64,000 nt of DNA from the NCBI RefSeq assembly GCF_000520955.1, contig NZ_JACC01000032.1:17672-81671 (forward strand), read 5' to 3'. Origin of the DNA: Aquimarina pacifica. GTDB lineage: Bacteria > Bacteroidota > Bacteroidia > Flavobacteriales > Flavobacteriaceae. The position numbers and the translations under genes are program-made. Below the pieces are notes generated by a model. It had not been told where the DNA came from and ran no database searches. It saw only the letters and a program-made list of their open reading frames with translations. Positions 1 to 9,695 of the stretch are shown in pieces (within the stretch, counting starts at the first letter, position 1; every line of letters starts with the position of its first letter).

Positions 1-2718
1 ACGGCCATCCTGAGTCCAATATCCTATATCTCCAGTTCTATAAATAACATTATTGAAGTTAAAGGGGTCTGAAACAAAACGTTCTTTGGTTAATTCTGGT
101 CGATTCCAATACCCCATTGATAGGCAATCTCCTCCTAAATATAATTCTCCTACAACCCCTTTAGGTACAAGCGATTGATTGTCATCTAAAATATAAACTT
201 TGGTATTAGATATCGGTTTCCCGATTAAAATAGGAGAATCTTCTGGGTTGACTTCTTCGACAATACAACCTACTGTTGCTTCGGTAGGTCCGTATTCATT
301 ATAAATTTGAATTTCTGGGTTGAGGCCACGTAAAATGGCAACCTGCGATGGGTGTAAAATATCACCCCCTATAATAGCCTTATTTGCAGATAGCTTTTCT
401 AATCCCAGACTACCTAAAATTGTAATATGTGCGGGCGTAAGTTTAATACACTCGATAGCCTTTGATGCATAATTTCTGAGAAGATCCGAAATATCATTAT
501 CACTACCAAAAACAGTAAGTTTACCTCCGCTTATCATTGGTAAAAACAAGCTGGTAACTGTTAAATCAAACGACAAAGAGGTATATAAGCCAAAATCACT
601 GGCCTCACCCGAAGGAAAATAATAAGCACGACACCACAAAAGATAGTTAAATAACGATCCATGACTCACCATGACCCCTTTGGGTCGGCCAGTAGAACCT
701 GATGTATATATCATATAAGCTAGTGATGAATTGGGTACTGAAACTTTAACAAATTCTTCAGAAAAATCCTGAAAAACAGATCGAAATGATTCAAGAAAAG
801 TATTTGTTATGCACAATTTTATTGTGCTATCCTCTTCTATAAAAGAAATCCTTTCTGAGGGATATAACGGATCTATGGGAACATACGCACATCCTAATTT
901 CAATAATGCTAAAATGCTTACAACTAACCACTCACTTCTTTCAACTTTTACACCTACCAAATCTCCTTTGGATAAAGCATGAACTGATGCAAGATAATTT
1001 GCCATCTGATTAGAGAGTGAATCCAGATCCTTATATGTCAACTCTGTGCCTTCGTACGACACTGCAATAGCTTCAGGTTTATCCAGCACTTGTGATAAAA
1101 ATAAGTCTACAATGGTTCCTGATTCTTTAAAATTTACCTCTGTATCATTAAAATAGGTTAATAATTCCTTTTGATCCAATTTCGATAGGCAATTATAAGT
1201 ATGTAGCGGAAGATTAATATCGCTTAAAACAGATGACAATAACTTCTTAAAATGAAGCATCATACCCCTTATAAAATCAACCTCATAAAGATCGGTATTA
1301 AAATTAAAGTCCATTCGTAAATAAGGACCTACTTCTTTTAGATTAATTTCTAAATCAAATCTGGAAAAAATTTCTCCACAATCCTCTATCGAATCTAATA
1401 CAGATGGATCTATCTCATAATCTTTTATCGTTTCTCCTGTATTCTGAAGGACCAATAAAATATCAAATAAGGCATTTCTCCCAGGGTCATTTTTCAATTC
1501 TAAATCTTCTACCAATAAATCAAATGGATATGTCCTATGAGAAAACACCTCTAGTGTATCCTCCTTTACTTTACTATAAAAATCTGCAAAAGAATCTTTC
1601 GGATTTATTTTACTACTTAAAACTAAAGCGTTTACATAAAAACCTATTTGATTTTCTAAATCCATATGATCTCTTCCCGCTGCTAATGTACCTACTGTCA
1701 ACTCCCTCTGATTAGTATATTTAAAAAGAAGTAATTTAAAAACCGATAGTAACCCCATAAACATACTTCCCCCTTGATTACTAACAAAAGTCTGTACCCC
1801 AGCAGTAAGCTCTTTATCAAGATAGATACTTAAACTACGACCATTATTAGTCTTAACTTTGGGCCTAGAATTAGAAGTAGGAAGATTTAGTCTAGGAAAA
1901 TCTGTCAGCTTCTTATTGATCCAAAATTCTTTATGAACTTGTAAGGCATTTTCGTTCAATTGACTTTGCTGCCAATTGGCATAATCCTTATATTGAATTT
2001 GTAAGGTTTCTAATTGCAGAGGAGTTCCTTCGTTATAAAAATTGTAAAATTGGAAAACATCATTTTTTAAGACATTAAAAGACCATGCATCGCAAATGAT
2101 ATGGTGCATATTATAGTAAAAAACAAATTCTTCTTCAGAAACTTGTAGTATACTTGCTCTCAATAGAGGTCCTTGTTCGAGATCAAATAATCTATAAGAA
2201 TCTTCTTTGATATATTGATCTACACATTTCTCTATCTCTTCTTTCTTTCTAAAATCTTGATATTCTATTTTAAAATTAGTTGCTTCTATTGGCAAAATGG
2301 CTTGAAATACCTCGTTGTTCTCCTTTGTCTTAAATACGGTTCTCAATATTTCATGCCTTTCTACAACAGAAAAAATAGCCTTCTTAAAATTTTCAATAGA
2401 ATACTTTCCTTTTAGCGTAACCTGAAACGGCATGTTATAGGATCTTGAAGCATCTTCGAACTGGCTTAAAATCCATAATCTTTTTTGAGAGGAAGAAAGC
2501 GTATATTTATTATCTTCTCTATGAACCAATGGAATGTCCTTATATTTTGATTTTGCATTCAGTTTTTTTAGATAGGTTATTAAATCATTTTTATTTGCTT
2601 TTAGTTCTTCTACTATCTCTGCAGACAATTGATTTCCGTTAAAATTGATTTTAAGATTATCCTGATCTAACGAAATAAATATGTCTTCTTTTCTTAATTT
2701 CTCTATTAATTTGTCCAC
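1..2718 (-). CDS. Non-ribosomal peptide synthetase NRPS6, 3' part cut by window edge (docking-C-A...)
   Basis: This reading frame is open from a GTG at 2716-2718 to the left edge. An in-frame stop lies only 15 bases upstream (2734-2736), so GTG is the only reasonable start; no clear Shine-Dalgarno is seen. Residues 1 to about 52 look like a TubC_N-type docking domain. A condensation domain follows whose active-site motif reads HHIICDAW, with Ala in place of the usual Gly. The adenylation domain shows YTSGSTGRPKG, YGPTE and YRTGD before it is cut. The specificity residues read DLTKIGEVG, close to the Asn code DLTKLGEVGK; the invariant Lys lies outside the window. It follows NRPS5, whose C-terminal tail fits the docking domain, so it probably adds Asn after Gly. 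The carrier domain, any later modules and the release domain are not visible. Confidence 0.95.
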   Translation of the reverse strand, partial: MDKLIEKLRKEDIFISLDQDNLKINFNGNQLSAEIVEELKANKNDLITYLKKLNAKSKYKDIPLVHREDNKYTLSSSQKRLWILSQFEDASRSYNMPFQVTLKGKYSIENFKKAIFSVVERHEILRTVFKTKENNEVFQAILPIEATNFKIEYQDFRKKEEIEKCVDQYIKEDSYRLFDLEQGPLLRASILQVSEEEFVFYYNMHHIICDAWSFNVLKNDVFQFYNFYNEGTPLQLETLQIQYKDYANWQQSQLNENALQVHKEFWINKKLTDFPRLNLPTSNSRPKVKTNNGRSLSIYLDKELTAGVQTFVSNQGGSMFMGLLSVFKLLLFKYTNQRELTVGTLAAGRDHMDLENQIGFYVNALVLSSKINPKDSFADFYSKVKEDTLEVFSHRTYPFDLLVEDLELKNDPGRNALFDILLVLQNTGETIKDYEIDPSVLDSIEDCGEIFSRFDLEINLKEVGPYLRMDFNFNTDLYEVDFIRGMMLHFKKLLSSVLSDINLPLHTYNCLSKLDQKELLTYFNDTEVNFKESGTIVDLFLSQVLDKPEAIAVSYEGTELTYKDLDSLSNQMANYLASVHALSKGDLVGVKVERSEWLVVSILALLKLGCAYVPIDPLYPSERISFIEEDSTIKLCITNTFLESFRSVFQDFSEEFVKVSVPNSSLAYMIYTSGSTGRPKGVMVSHGSLFNYLLWCRAYYFPSGEASDFGLYTSLSFDLTVTSLFLPMISGGKLTVFGSDNDISDLLRNYASKAIECIKLTPAHITILGSLGLEKLSANKAIIGGDILHPSQVAILRGLNPEIQIYNEYGPTEATVGCIVEEVNPEDSPILIGKPISNTKVYILDDNQSLVPKGVVGELYLGGDCLSMGYWNRPELTKERFVSDPFNFNNVIYRTGDIGYWTQDGR

Positions 2719-3047
2719 GGTAGTATTATTTTTTTAGTAACAAGGGTTTGTTGTCTTTTTTTTACAAAATTCGTTTGAAGTATCGTGAATAACATTTCTG
2801 ACACACATACTATAAACATTTGATAGCTATCTAACTTTGACCCGTTTTATACAACAGAAAACCTATTTTGACTTAAAACCATTCTAAAGACTATCTTTCC
2901 CCTGTATTTTTTTAAGATAACCGTAAAGGTGCCATCCTACATTCAAAAAAAATCAGTCTTCATTATATGCTCAAGCCTCTTTACAAAGTTTTATAGTATA
3001 AAGCGGGTTTAAAAAGGGTGTGATTACTAGTTATTTCTCTAAATTAT
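2719..3047. other. Intergenic region NRPS5-NRPS6 (329 nt)
   Basis: AT-rich and without a credible reading frame. It holds a perfect 10-bp palindrome, GATAGCTATC, at 2822-2831. It also holds CAAAGTTTTATAG at 2984-2996, which recurs in the TauD-NRPS1 gap at 53845-53857. No good Bacteroidota -7 box (TAnnTTTG) was found on the minus strand, which fits NRPS6 being read through from upstream. Confidence 0.6.
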
Positions 3048-6000
3048 TTATATAACCATCTCATTAGTGGTTTCTACCTCACGACTAAGCCATTCTTCAT
3101 TTTCAAGAAATACTGCCAATGACTTTATTGTAGGATTATGATAGAGGTCGACTAAGGAGATTTCGTGCCCTGTCTTTTTATTGAGTAAGTTTATAAATGA
3201 CATGGCCTGAAGAGAGTCTCCTCCTAGCTCAAAGAAGTCATCTTCAATACTTATTTTCGATATTCTGAAAAATTCAATTAATAATTCTGAAATCTGCTTC
3301 TCTTTTGCGGTTTCTGGAGCCACAAACGCAGTATCTCTTCTTATTGCTTGTTCTTTAGGATTCGGTAAAGATTTCCTGTCTATTTTACCACTTGTGGTTA
3401 AAGGAAATGTAGTCATTTGAACAAAATAAGAAGGAATCATATATATCGGTAAAATATCTTTTAAAAATGATCTTATTACAGACACTTCTATTGACGTTGA
3501 AGCATGAAAATAAGCCACTAATTGTGGTTCTTTTCCTGAAACTTTTTTTGCCAAAACAATAACATTATCAATACTTTCATATCTAAGAAGCGCACCTTCT
3601 ATCTCTCCTAATTCTATGCGATACCCTCTAATTTTTACCTGATCATCTTTTCTTCCTAGAAATTGAAGATTACCATCTGGTAACCATTTTCCTAAATCCC
3701 CTGTTTTATATAACCGAGAATCTTTGAGATAAGGATTACTTATAAATTTTTCTAAAGTCAGTTGGGGTTTATTAAGGTACCCTAATGTTACCCCTGCTCC
3801 TCCGATACAAATTTCTCCAACCACTCCTTTTGGCTGTAACTGATTGTTTGCATCTAATATACAAACATGCTCATTCCTCAAAGGTTTACCTATAGAGAGT
3901 TGTGGACTGTCTTTTATCAAGAGTGAAGAAGACCAGATTGTAGTTTCTGTTGGTCCATAAACATTTATCGATTGAAAAGACTCTTGTTTTAATCGATCAT
4001 ACATATTAACATCCATTGCTTCTCCTCCTACTAGCATTACTTTCAAACTTTGAACAAATGATTTCTTAGTATCGTACAACTGTGCTAATCTTGATGGCGT
4101 AACTTGTAGAATCTCAATTTCTTGCTCCTGTAATTTATTCATTATTTTTATTGGATCGAGAAGCTCATCCATATTGAACAAATGCAGCTCTTTTCCTGTA
4201 CAAAGAGCTCCTAAAATCTCTAATACCGAAATATCAAAAGTCACATTCGTCGTCAGTGCAATTTTATTCAACCCCAAAAACTTGAATTCTTCCTGAAAGT
4301 TATCTACAAATGAAACCAAATTGCCATGAGAGACCATGACACCTTTAGGATTTCCCGTGGTTCCTGAGGTATATATGACATAAGTCCTATGGTTAACATC
4401 AATTGAAATTGGTGCCATCGTTTTAGAAAAGGACGATTGATTTTTAATGAAATTTGTTATTTTCTGTTCATCTATGCAACAGGTATATTGACTATCTTTC
4501 TTAATGTATTCTTTTCGTTCTTTGGGGAAATTAGTATCAATAGGAACATAAGCTGCCCCCAACTTATTTATTGATAACATAGAGACCAATACCCATAAAT
4601 CTCTTTCTAACATTACTCCAATCAGGTGCTCAGAACCTACAGAAAAACTTGATCTTAGGTAATTGGCAAATTGATTCGTCAATTCATCTAACTCTTGGTA
4701 AGTGATTTTTTGATTACCAAAAACAATGGCTATTTTCTCTGGGGTTTGATCTACCTGATTTGTAAATAAGTCTACTATTGTATCTGTATGTTTTGGTATT
4801 ATATTGCTCGGATCTAAAAGAACGTTAGTAATTTCCTTGCTACTAAGAATCTCTTGATTATCGATCACACAATCATCATGTTCTAAATAATGCTGCAAAA
4901 TTGAATCAACATATCCATGAAATTTATACAATGAAACTTCTGAATTAAACTTGCGATTCAATTTATAATCAAAGTTTAATTGATTTCCCGTAGCACTTAA
5001 CGTCAAATCCAAAAACGTATTTGTGGCTTCATAAGAAAGATCCTCAACATACCCAGATGAATGGTTGTTTTGTTGTTCTAAATCTATTCCTATATCATCA
5101 TAAATATGAAAATCAATAAAATCAAATAAAACATCAAAAAAAGGATTTTCATTGTTAGATTGATTAGGTACTTGTTTAGAAATTTCGAATAAGGTTAAGC
5201 CCTCCTTATCTTTTAGATTAACTTGTTCCCTTTCTAGCCCTTGTAAATACTCTAACCATGTAGATGATCTATATTTTCCTAGTTTAAATCTTACGGGTAG
5301 GGTATTTAAAAAACAGCCTAAAATTTTATCCCCATCCTCTACAACTGGTCGATTATTAGAAACCAAACCAACAACAATATCATCTTCATAAGTCAACATT
5401 TTTAAGGCATAAACATAAGCCCCTAATAAAACGGTTTTTAAAGATATTTGATCTTTTCCTGATTTTTCTCGTAGTTTATTTAAAAACTCCTTAGGGTATA
5501 GTTTTCTATATTGACTCTTTTCTGTCTCCTCTGAAAAAATATCCAACCTCTTATAATCCATCAACTCCTGTTTCCAGAATTCGATATTACTTTCATCCCT
5601 TTTTTCTGCCAATTCCCAAATCACGGATTCTTTATATCCATATGACAACGGTTCTATCTTTGTATCTATCCCCTTTTCTAAATTCGAATATATTTGAAAT
5701 AATTCTGTATTAAAAGAGGCAACACTCCATCCATCTAAAATAGAATGATGAAATTGAAATAAAAAAACACTTGTATCCGTATTTAGATTAAATATAGAGC
5801 ATCTCCATAAAGGCGCTATAGAAAAATTAAATGGGCGCTTACGCTCATTGTGAATGTATTCTGAGATATACTCTATTTGCTCCTGTGCCAAGAGATGACT
5901 TAGTTCTTTATAATCTATAGAATATGAAATGTTATTATATACTATTTGAATAGGTTCGTTATGGGTTTCTAGATCAAAGCCCGTCCTTAGCATAGCATGC

Positions 6001-9000
6001 TTTTCTATCATTAATGCCAAGGCTTTTTCAAAACTTTTGACGTTTACTCTAGAGATTTTATAAGCAAACTGATCGTGGTATATTGCTTTTCCTTCATTCA
6101 TTAAGGAAGAAAACATCATTCCTCTCTGAATATCACTAAGCGGAAATATATCTTCGATGTTATTAACATCTAAGATTTGTGTTACTACCTCTTCTCTTAA
6201 TTGCTCTATACTTTTCTTCACTTTAGAATACAATTCAATTTTGAGATCTGAAGTTTTCTCTGTGCTAGTTATATTTTTAGAAAAATCCGCAATACACTGA
6301 TTTTTATACAATTGATCCACTCCCAAACAAAGATTAAAACTCTTATTGATTTTACTGATCAATCGTATTGCTATAATTGAGTCTCCTCCTATATGGAAAA
6401 AATTGTCATGAATTCCTATGTTTTCTACCCCTAGTACTTCCTGCCATAAATGAATGAGTTTACTTTCATTTTTATTTCGTGCTCCAACGTTTTCATTTCT
6501 ATCTTCTAAACTTAAATTCGGTTCTGGCAACGCTTTTCTATTAATCTTACCATTTGAGGTTAATGGCATCTCCGAAAGTTCTATCCATATTGACGGAACC
6601 ATATAACTTGGCAATTGATCCATCAAAAACCTCTGAACCAAATCTTTATCAAAATTCTTATTCGCAACTACGTATGCTACCAATTGAAGGGCATTGTTTG
6701 GATTCTTCTTAACTAATACAACTGCATTTTTGATCAAATTAGACTTTTGTATACTTTTTTCTATCTCTCCTAATTCAATACGATTGCCTCTTATTTTTAC
6801 TTGGCTATCTTTTCTTCCAACAAACTCAATAGTTCCATTAGGCAGCCATCTTGCAAGGTCTCCTGTTTTATATAGTTTTTCTCCTTGCTTAAAAGGGCTT
6901 TTAATAAATTTATCCTTATTGAGTTCTTCTCTATTCAAATATCCTCGTGCAACTTGAACTCCACCAATAATTAGCTCTCCAACTACTCCAATGGGCTGCT
7001 CTCTAAGCACGTCATTTGTTATATATATGTTTGTATTGGCTACAGGAGCTCCTATGGTTACTCCATTATCTATATTTTCTTTGGTAAGGTCAATCGCAGT
7101 TACATCAATTGCTGCTTCTGTAGGGCCATAATAATTATGAATAGATATTGTCGGTAGTTTTTCTTTAAATTCTTGAACTGTTTCTTTAGACAATGCCTCA
7201 CCACTGCAGACTACATGTTTTAGGGAACTACATTGCTCTTGAGATACATCTAATAAAAAAGCACTTAACATTGATGGAACAAAATGAAGTATAGTTACTT
7301 GAGTGTTCTTTATTATCTCCTGAAGATAGATAGGGTCTTTATGACCTTCTGGTTTTGCAAAAATTAATCGACAACCTGTTATCAACGGCATTATTAATTC
7401 CCACACAGAAACATCAAAGGTATAAGGTGTTTTTTGTAAAATTTTGTCTTCTTCGGTTATTAACAAATCATCTTTCATCCACATTAGTCTATTGTATAAA
7501 CCAGAGTGGTTATTCATTACTCCTTTTGGCACGCCCGTTGATCCTGAGGTATAAATCACATATGCTAAGTCTTCGGGGGAACTTTCTTTATATTGAAAAT
7601 TAGTATCCCATAATTTCTGATGTTCTAGAAAATTATCTACTTCTTTACGATCGACACATAGGATATACTGACTATCTTCTTTTATAAAATTTAATCGTTC
7701 CTGAGGATATTCTGGATCAATAGGAAGATATCCTGCTCCGGTCTTGAGTATTGCCAAAATAGAAATCAACATCCACTCACTTCTATCTTGTCGAACAGCG
7801 ACAATTTGATTTTTTGTAATAGAATAAGTAGCGGTTAAGTAATTTGCAAATTGACTAGAGATATGATCTAACTCAAGAAATGTTATTTTTCTATCTTCAT
7901 ATTGTATTGCTATTGCATCACTATTTTTGCCTAGCTGTATTTGATAAAGGTCTAATATGGTTTTATCACTTTGATAATCAAAATCATTATCATTAAAACT
8001 TTGGAGTTGTTCCCTTTCTTTTGGTAATAAATAATCTATATTTCCTATCCCAATTTCTGGAGTATCTATGATTTTTTCTAATAAAACAAGATAATGAGAG
8101 AGTACCCTTTCTATCATTTCTTTTTCATATACATCAGTATTGTATATTAACTCTAAAAATATTTCATTGTTCCCTTTATGACAAACAATTTCTAAGTCAA
8201 GTTTGGATTTTTTATGCCCACCATCAATAATAAGTCCTTCTTGTTTTCCCTTAGCAACAGACATCTCTTCTTCCTCTTGAAAAACAAGTAAAATATCAAA
8301 AAGTTTACTTCTACTTGGGTTACTTTCTATCTCTAATGCATCAATCACCTGATCAAAAGGATATGTTTGATGCGCATAGGCTTTTAGTGTAGATTCTTTT
8401 ATTTGTTTTATAATTTGGTCAAAGTTACTATTAGAGCATATTTGATTTCTTAATGCAATAGTATTAACATAGCACCCTATTTGATTTGCAAGTTCGGTAT
8501 GTTCTCTGCCACTTACTGGAGAACCCAAAACAATATCATTTTGTGATGTATACCTATGCAAAAGGACATTCCAAGAAGCTAGGAGTCCCATAAAAAGACT
8601 GGTTCCTTTTTCTACACAATAGTTTTGTAACCTATTAGTTACTTCTGACGGGATTTTCATTCCTAAACTATATCCCGAATGACTCATTAAACTTGGTCTA
8701 ATCTTAGTACTTGGCAAATCCAAAGTAGCGATTTCTCCTTGTAAGGTCTCCATCCAAAAGGTTTTATCTTCTTTACTTTTATCTGAAGTTAAATTGATGT
8801 TTTGCCAATTAGCAAAATCCTTATACTGAATACCTAAGGAGGGAATTGCTTTTTCATTATTATTTAATAATGCTTTATAATTAGTTATGATATCATTCAT
8901 CAATATCTTAAGAGACCATCCATCACTAATAATATGATGCATGTTAAAGTAAAACTCATATTCGGTATCCGAACGTCTTAATAAACTTGCTCTCAAAAGA

Positions 9001-9560
9001 GGACCTTTTTCGAGATTAAAAGGTTGATAAGAATCCTTTTCTATGTACTCGAGTATTTGGGTCTCTGCATCACTATCTTCTCTGTAATCAATCTCTTCTA
9101 TTTTAAACCCTAATGCTTCAGGAGTAAGAATTTTTTGTTTTATTTCATCTAAATCCGTTGACACAAAAATAGTTCTCAAAATTTCATGCCTTGCAATAGT
9201 CTTTTCGATAGCTTTCTTAAAAACAGGGAGGTCATACCCTTCGTCCAACGTTGTATGATATGGCATATTATATGAACTCGATGTATCTTCTAATTGACTT
9301 AGAATCCATAACCTACGTTGTGACGAAGAAACGGGATAGGTATCAGCCTTTTTTACTTTTGAAATTGACTCAAGCTTCGTTCTGGACATTAAAGATTTTA
9401 AATACCTTATAATGTCTTCTTTATTCGCTCTTATAACCGCAATATCACTTTCGGTTATATCTATATTATCTACTTGTTGTATTTCTAAATTTCCATTAGA
9501 ATAATTTAGTAAAATTCCTTTAACTCTAAGGTCTTTAATTAAAACTTGAATCCCGTCCAT
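3048..9560 (-). CDS. Non-ribosomal peptide synthetase NRPS5, two modules (docking-C-A-PCP-C-A-PCP)
   Basis: Cytoplasmic assembly-line enzyme of 2170 residues. Order: TubC_N-like docking domain (about 1-57), condensation domain (about 72-510, HHIISDGWS), adenylation domain 1 (about 530-1010), carrier 1 (FHIGGDSI), condensation domain 2 (about 1120-1560, HHSILDGWS), adenylation domain 2 (about 1570-2060) and carrier 2 (FELGGDSL). Specificity residues read DVWHVSYIDK (Ser-like) and DILQLGVIWK (Gly-like). The second condensation domain opens with EDIFPLSDIQRGM, the style seen in several DCL-type domains, although no epimerase precedes it. There is no thioesterase; the protein ends in TNEMVI, a short tail that should dock to the TubC_N domain of NRPS6. 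Adenylation domain 2 is strikingly similar to the second one of NRPS1. Substrates are predictions. Confidence 0.96.
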   Translation of the reverse strand: MDGIQVLIKDLRVKGILLNYSNGNLEIQQVDNIDITESDIAVIRANKEDIIRYLKSLMSRTKLESISKVKKADTYPVSSSQRRLWILSQLEDTSSSYNMPYHTTLDEGYDLPVFKKAIEKTIARHEILRTIFVSTDLDEIKQKILTPEALGFKIEEIDYREDSDAETQILEYIEKDSYQPFNLEKGPLLRASLLRRSDTEYEFYFNMHHIISDGWSLKILMNDIITNYKALLNNNEKAIPSLGIQYKDFANWQNINLTSDKSKEDKTFWMETLQGEIATLDLPSTKIRPSLMSHSGYSLGMKIPSEVTNRLQNYCVEKGTSLFMGLLASWNVLLHRYTSQNDIVLGSPVSGREHTELANQIGCYVNTIALRNQICSNSNFDQIIKQIKESTLKAYAHQTYPFDQVIDALEIESNPSRSKLFDILLVFQEEEEMSVAKGKQEGLIIDGGHKKSKLDLEIVCHKGNNEIFLELIYNTDVYEKEMIERVLSHYLVLLEKIIDTPEIGIGNIDYLLPKEREQLQSFNDNDFDYQSDKTILDLYQIQLGKNSDAIAIQYEDRKITFLELDHISSQFANYLTATYSITKNQIVAVRQDRSEWMLISILAILKTGAGYLPIDPEYPQERLNFIKEDSQYILCVDRKEVDNFLEHQKLWDTNFQYKESSPEDLAYVIYTSGSTGVPKGVMNNHSGLYNRLMWMKDDLLITEEDKILQKTPYTFDVSVWELIMPLITGCRLIFAKPEGHKDPIYLQEIIKNTQVTILHFVPSMLSAFLLDVSQEQCSSLKHVVCSGEALSKETVQEFKEKLPTISIHNYYGPTEAAIDVTAIDLTKENIDNGVTIGAPVANTNIYITNDVLREQPIGVVGELIIGGVQVARGYLNREELNKDKFIKSPFKQGEKLYKTGDLARWLPNGTIEFVGRKDSQVKIRGNRIELGEIEKSIQKSNLIKNAVVLVKKNPNNALQLVAYVVANKNFDKDLVQRFLMDQLPSYMVPSIWIELSEMPLTSNGKINRKALPEPNLSLEDRNENVGARNKNESKLIHLWQEVLGVENIGIHDNFFHIGGDSIIAIRLISKINKSFNLCLGVDQLYKNQCIADFSKNITSTEKTSDLKIELYSKVKKSIEQLREEVVTQILDVNNIEDIFPLSDIQRGMMFSSLMNEGKAIYHDQFAYKISRVNVKSFEKALALMIEKHAMLRTGFDLETHNEPIQIVYNNISYSIDYKELSHLLAQEQIEYISEYIHNERKRPFNFSIAPLWRCSIFNLNTDTSVFLFQFHHSILDGWSVASFNTELFQIYSNLEKGIDTKIEPLSYGYKESVIWELAEKRDESNIEFWKQELMDYKRLDIFSEETEKSQYRKLYPKEFLNKLREKSGKDQISLKTVLLGAYVYALKMLTYEDDIVVGLVSNNRPVVEDGDKILGCFLNTLPVRFKLGKYRSSTWLEYLQGLEREQVNLKDKEGLTLFEISKQVPNQSNNENPFFDVLFDFIDFHIYDDIGIDLEQQNNHSSGYVEDLSYEATNTFLDLTLSATGNQLNFDYKLNRKFNSEVSLYKFHGYVDSILQHYLEHDDCVIDNQEILSSKEITNVLLDPSNIIPKHTDTIVDLFTNQVDQTPEKIAIVFGNQKITYQELDELTNQFANYLRSSFSVGSEHLIGVMLERDLWVLVSMLSINKLGAAYVPIDTNFPKERKEYIKKDSQYTCCIDEQKITNFIKNQSSFSKTMAPISIDVNHRTYVIYTSGTTGNPKGVMVSHGNLVSFVDNFQEEFKFLGLNKIALTTNVTFDISVLEILGALCTGKELHLFNMDELLDPIKIMNKLQEQEIEILQVTPSRLAQLYDTKKSFVQSLKVMLVGGEAMDVNMYDRLKQESFQSINVYGPTETTIWSSSLLIKDSPQLSIGKPLRNEHVCILDANNQLQPKGVVGEICIGGAGVTLGYLNKPQLTLEKFISNPYLKDSRLYKTGDLGKWLPDGNLQFLGRKDDQVKIRGYRIELGEIEGALLRYESIDNVIVLAKKVSGKEPQLVAYFHASTSIEVSVIRSFLKDILPIYMIPSYFVQMTTFPLTTSGKIDRKSLPNPKEQAIRRDTAFVAPETAKEKQISELLIEFFRISKISIEDDFFELGGDSLQAMSFINLLNKKTGHEISLVDLYHNPTIKSLAVFLENEEWLSREVETTNEMVI

Positions 9561-9695
9561 ATTATTTGTGTGATATTTTTATGAATATTTTGCTTAATAA
9601 AGGTAATTATCAAGCCTAATGCATCTTAGATCTAGAATACATCTTTGTAGCTTGTTTTTAAAATTGAAAAATGGTCAACTAAGACTTGAAAAAGT

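Noticed and set aside
3048..9560. Dual condensation/epimerization domain in NRPS5
   Set aside because: The second condensation domain has the DCL-like opening but not the extra N-terminal His motif of dual domains, so only ordinary condensation is claimed.
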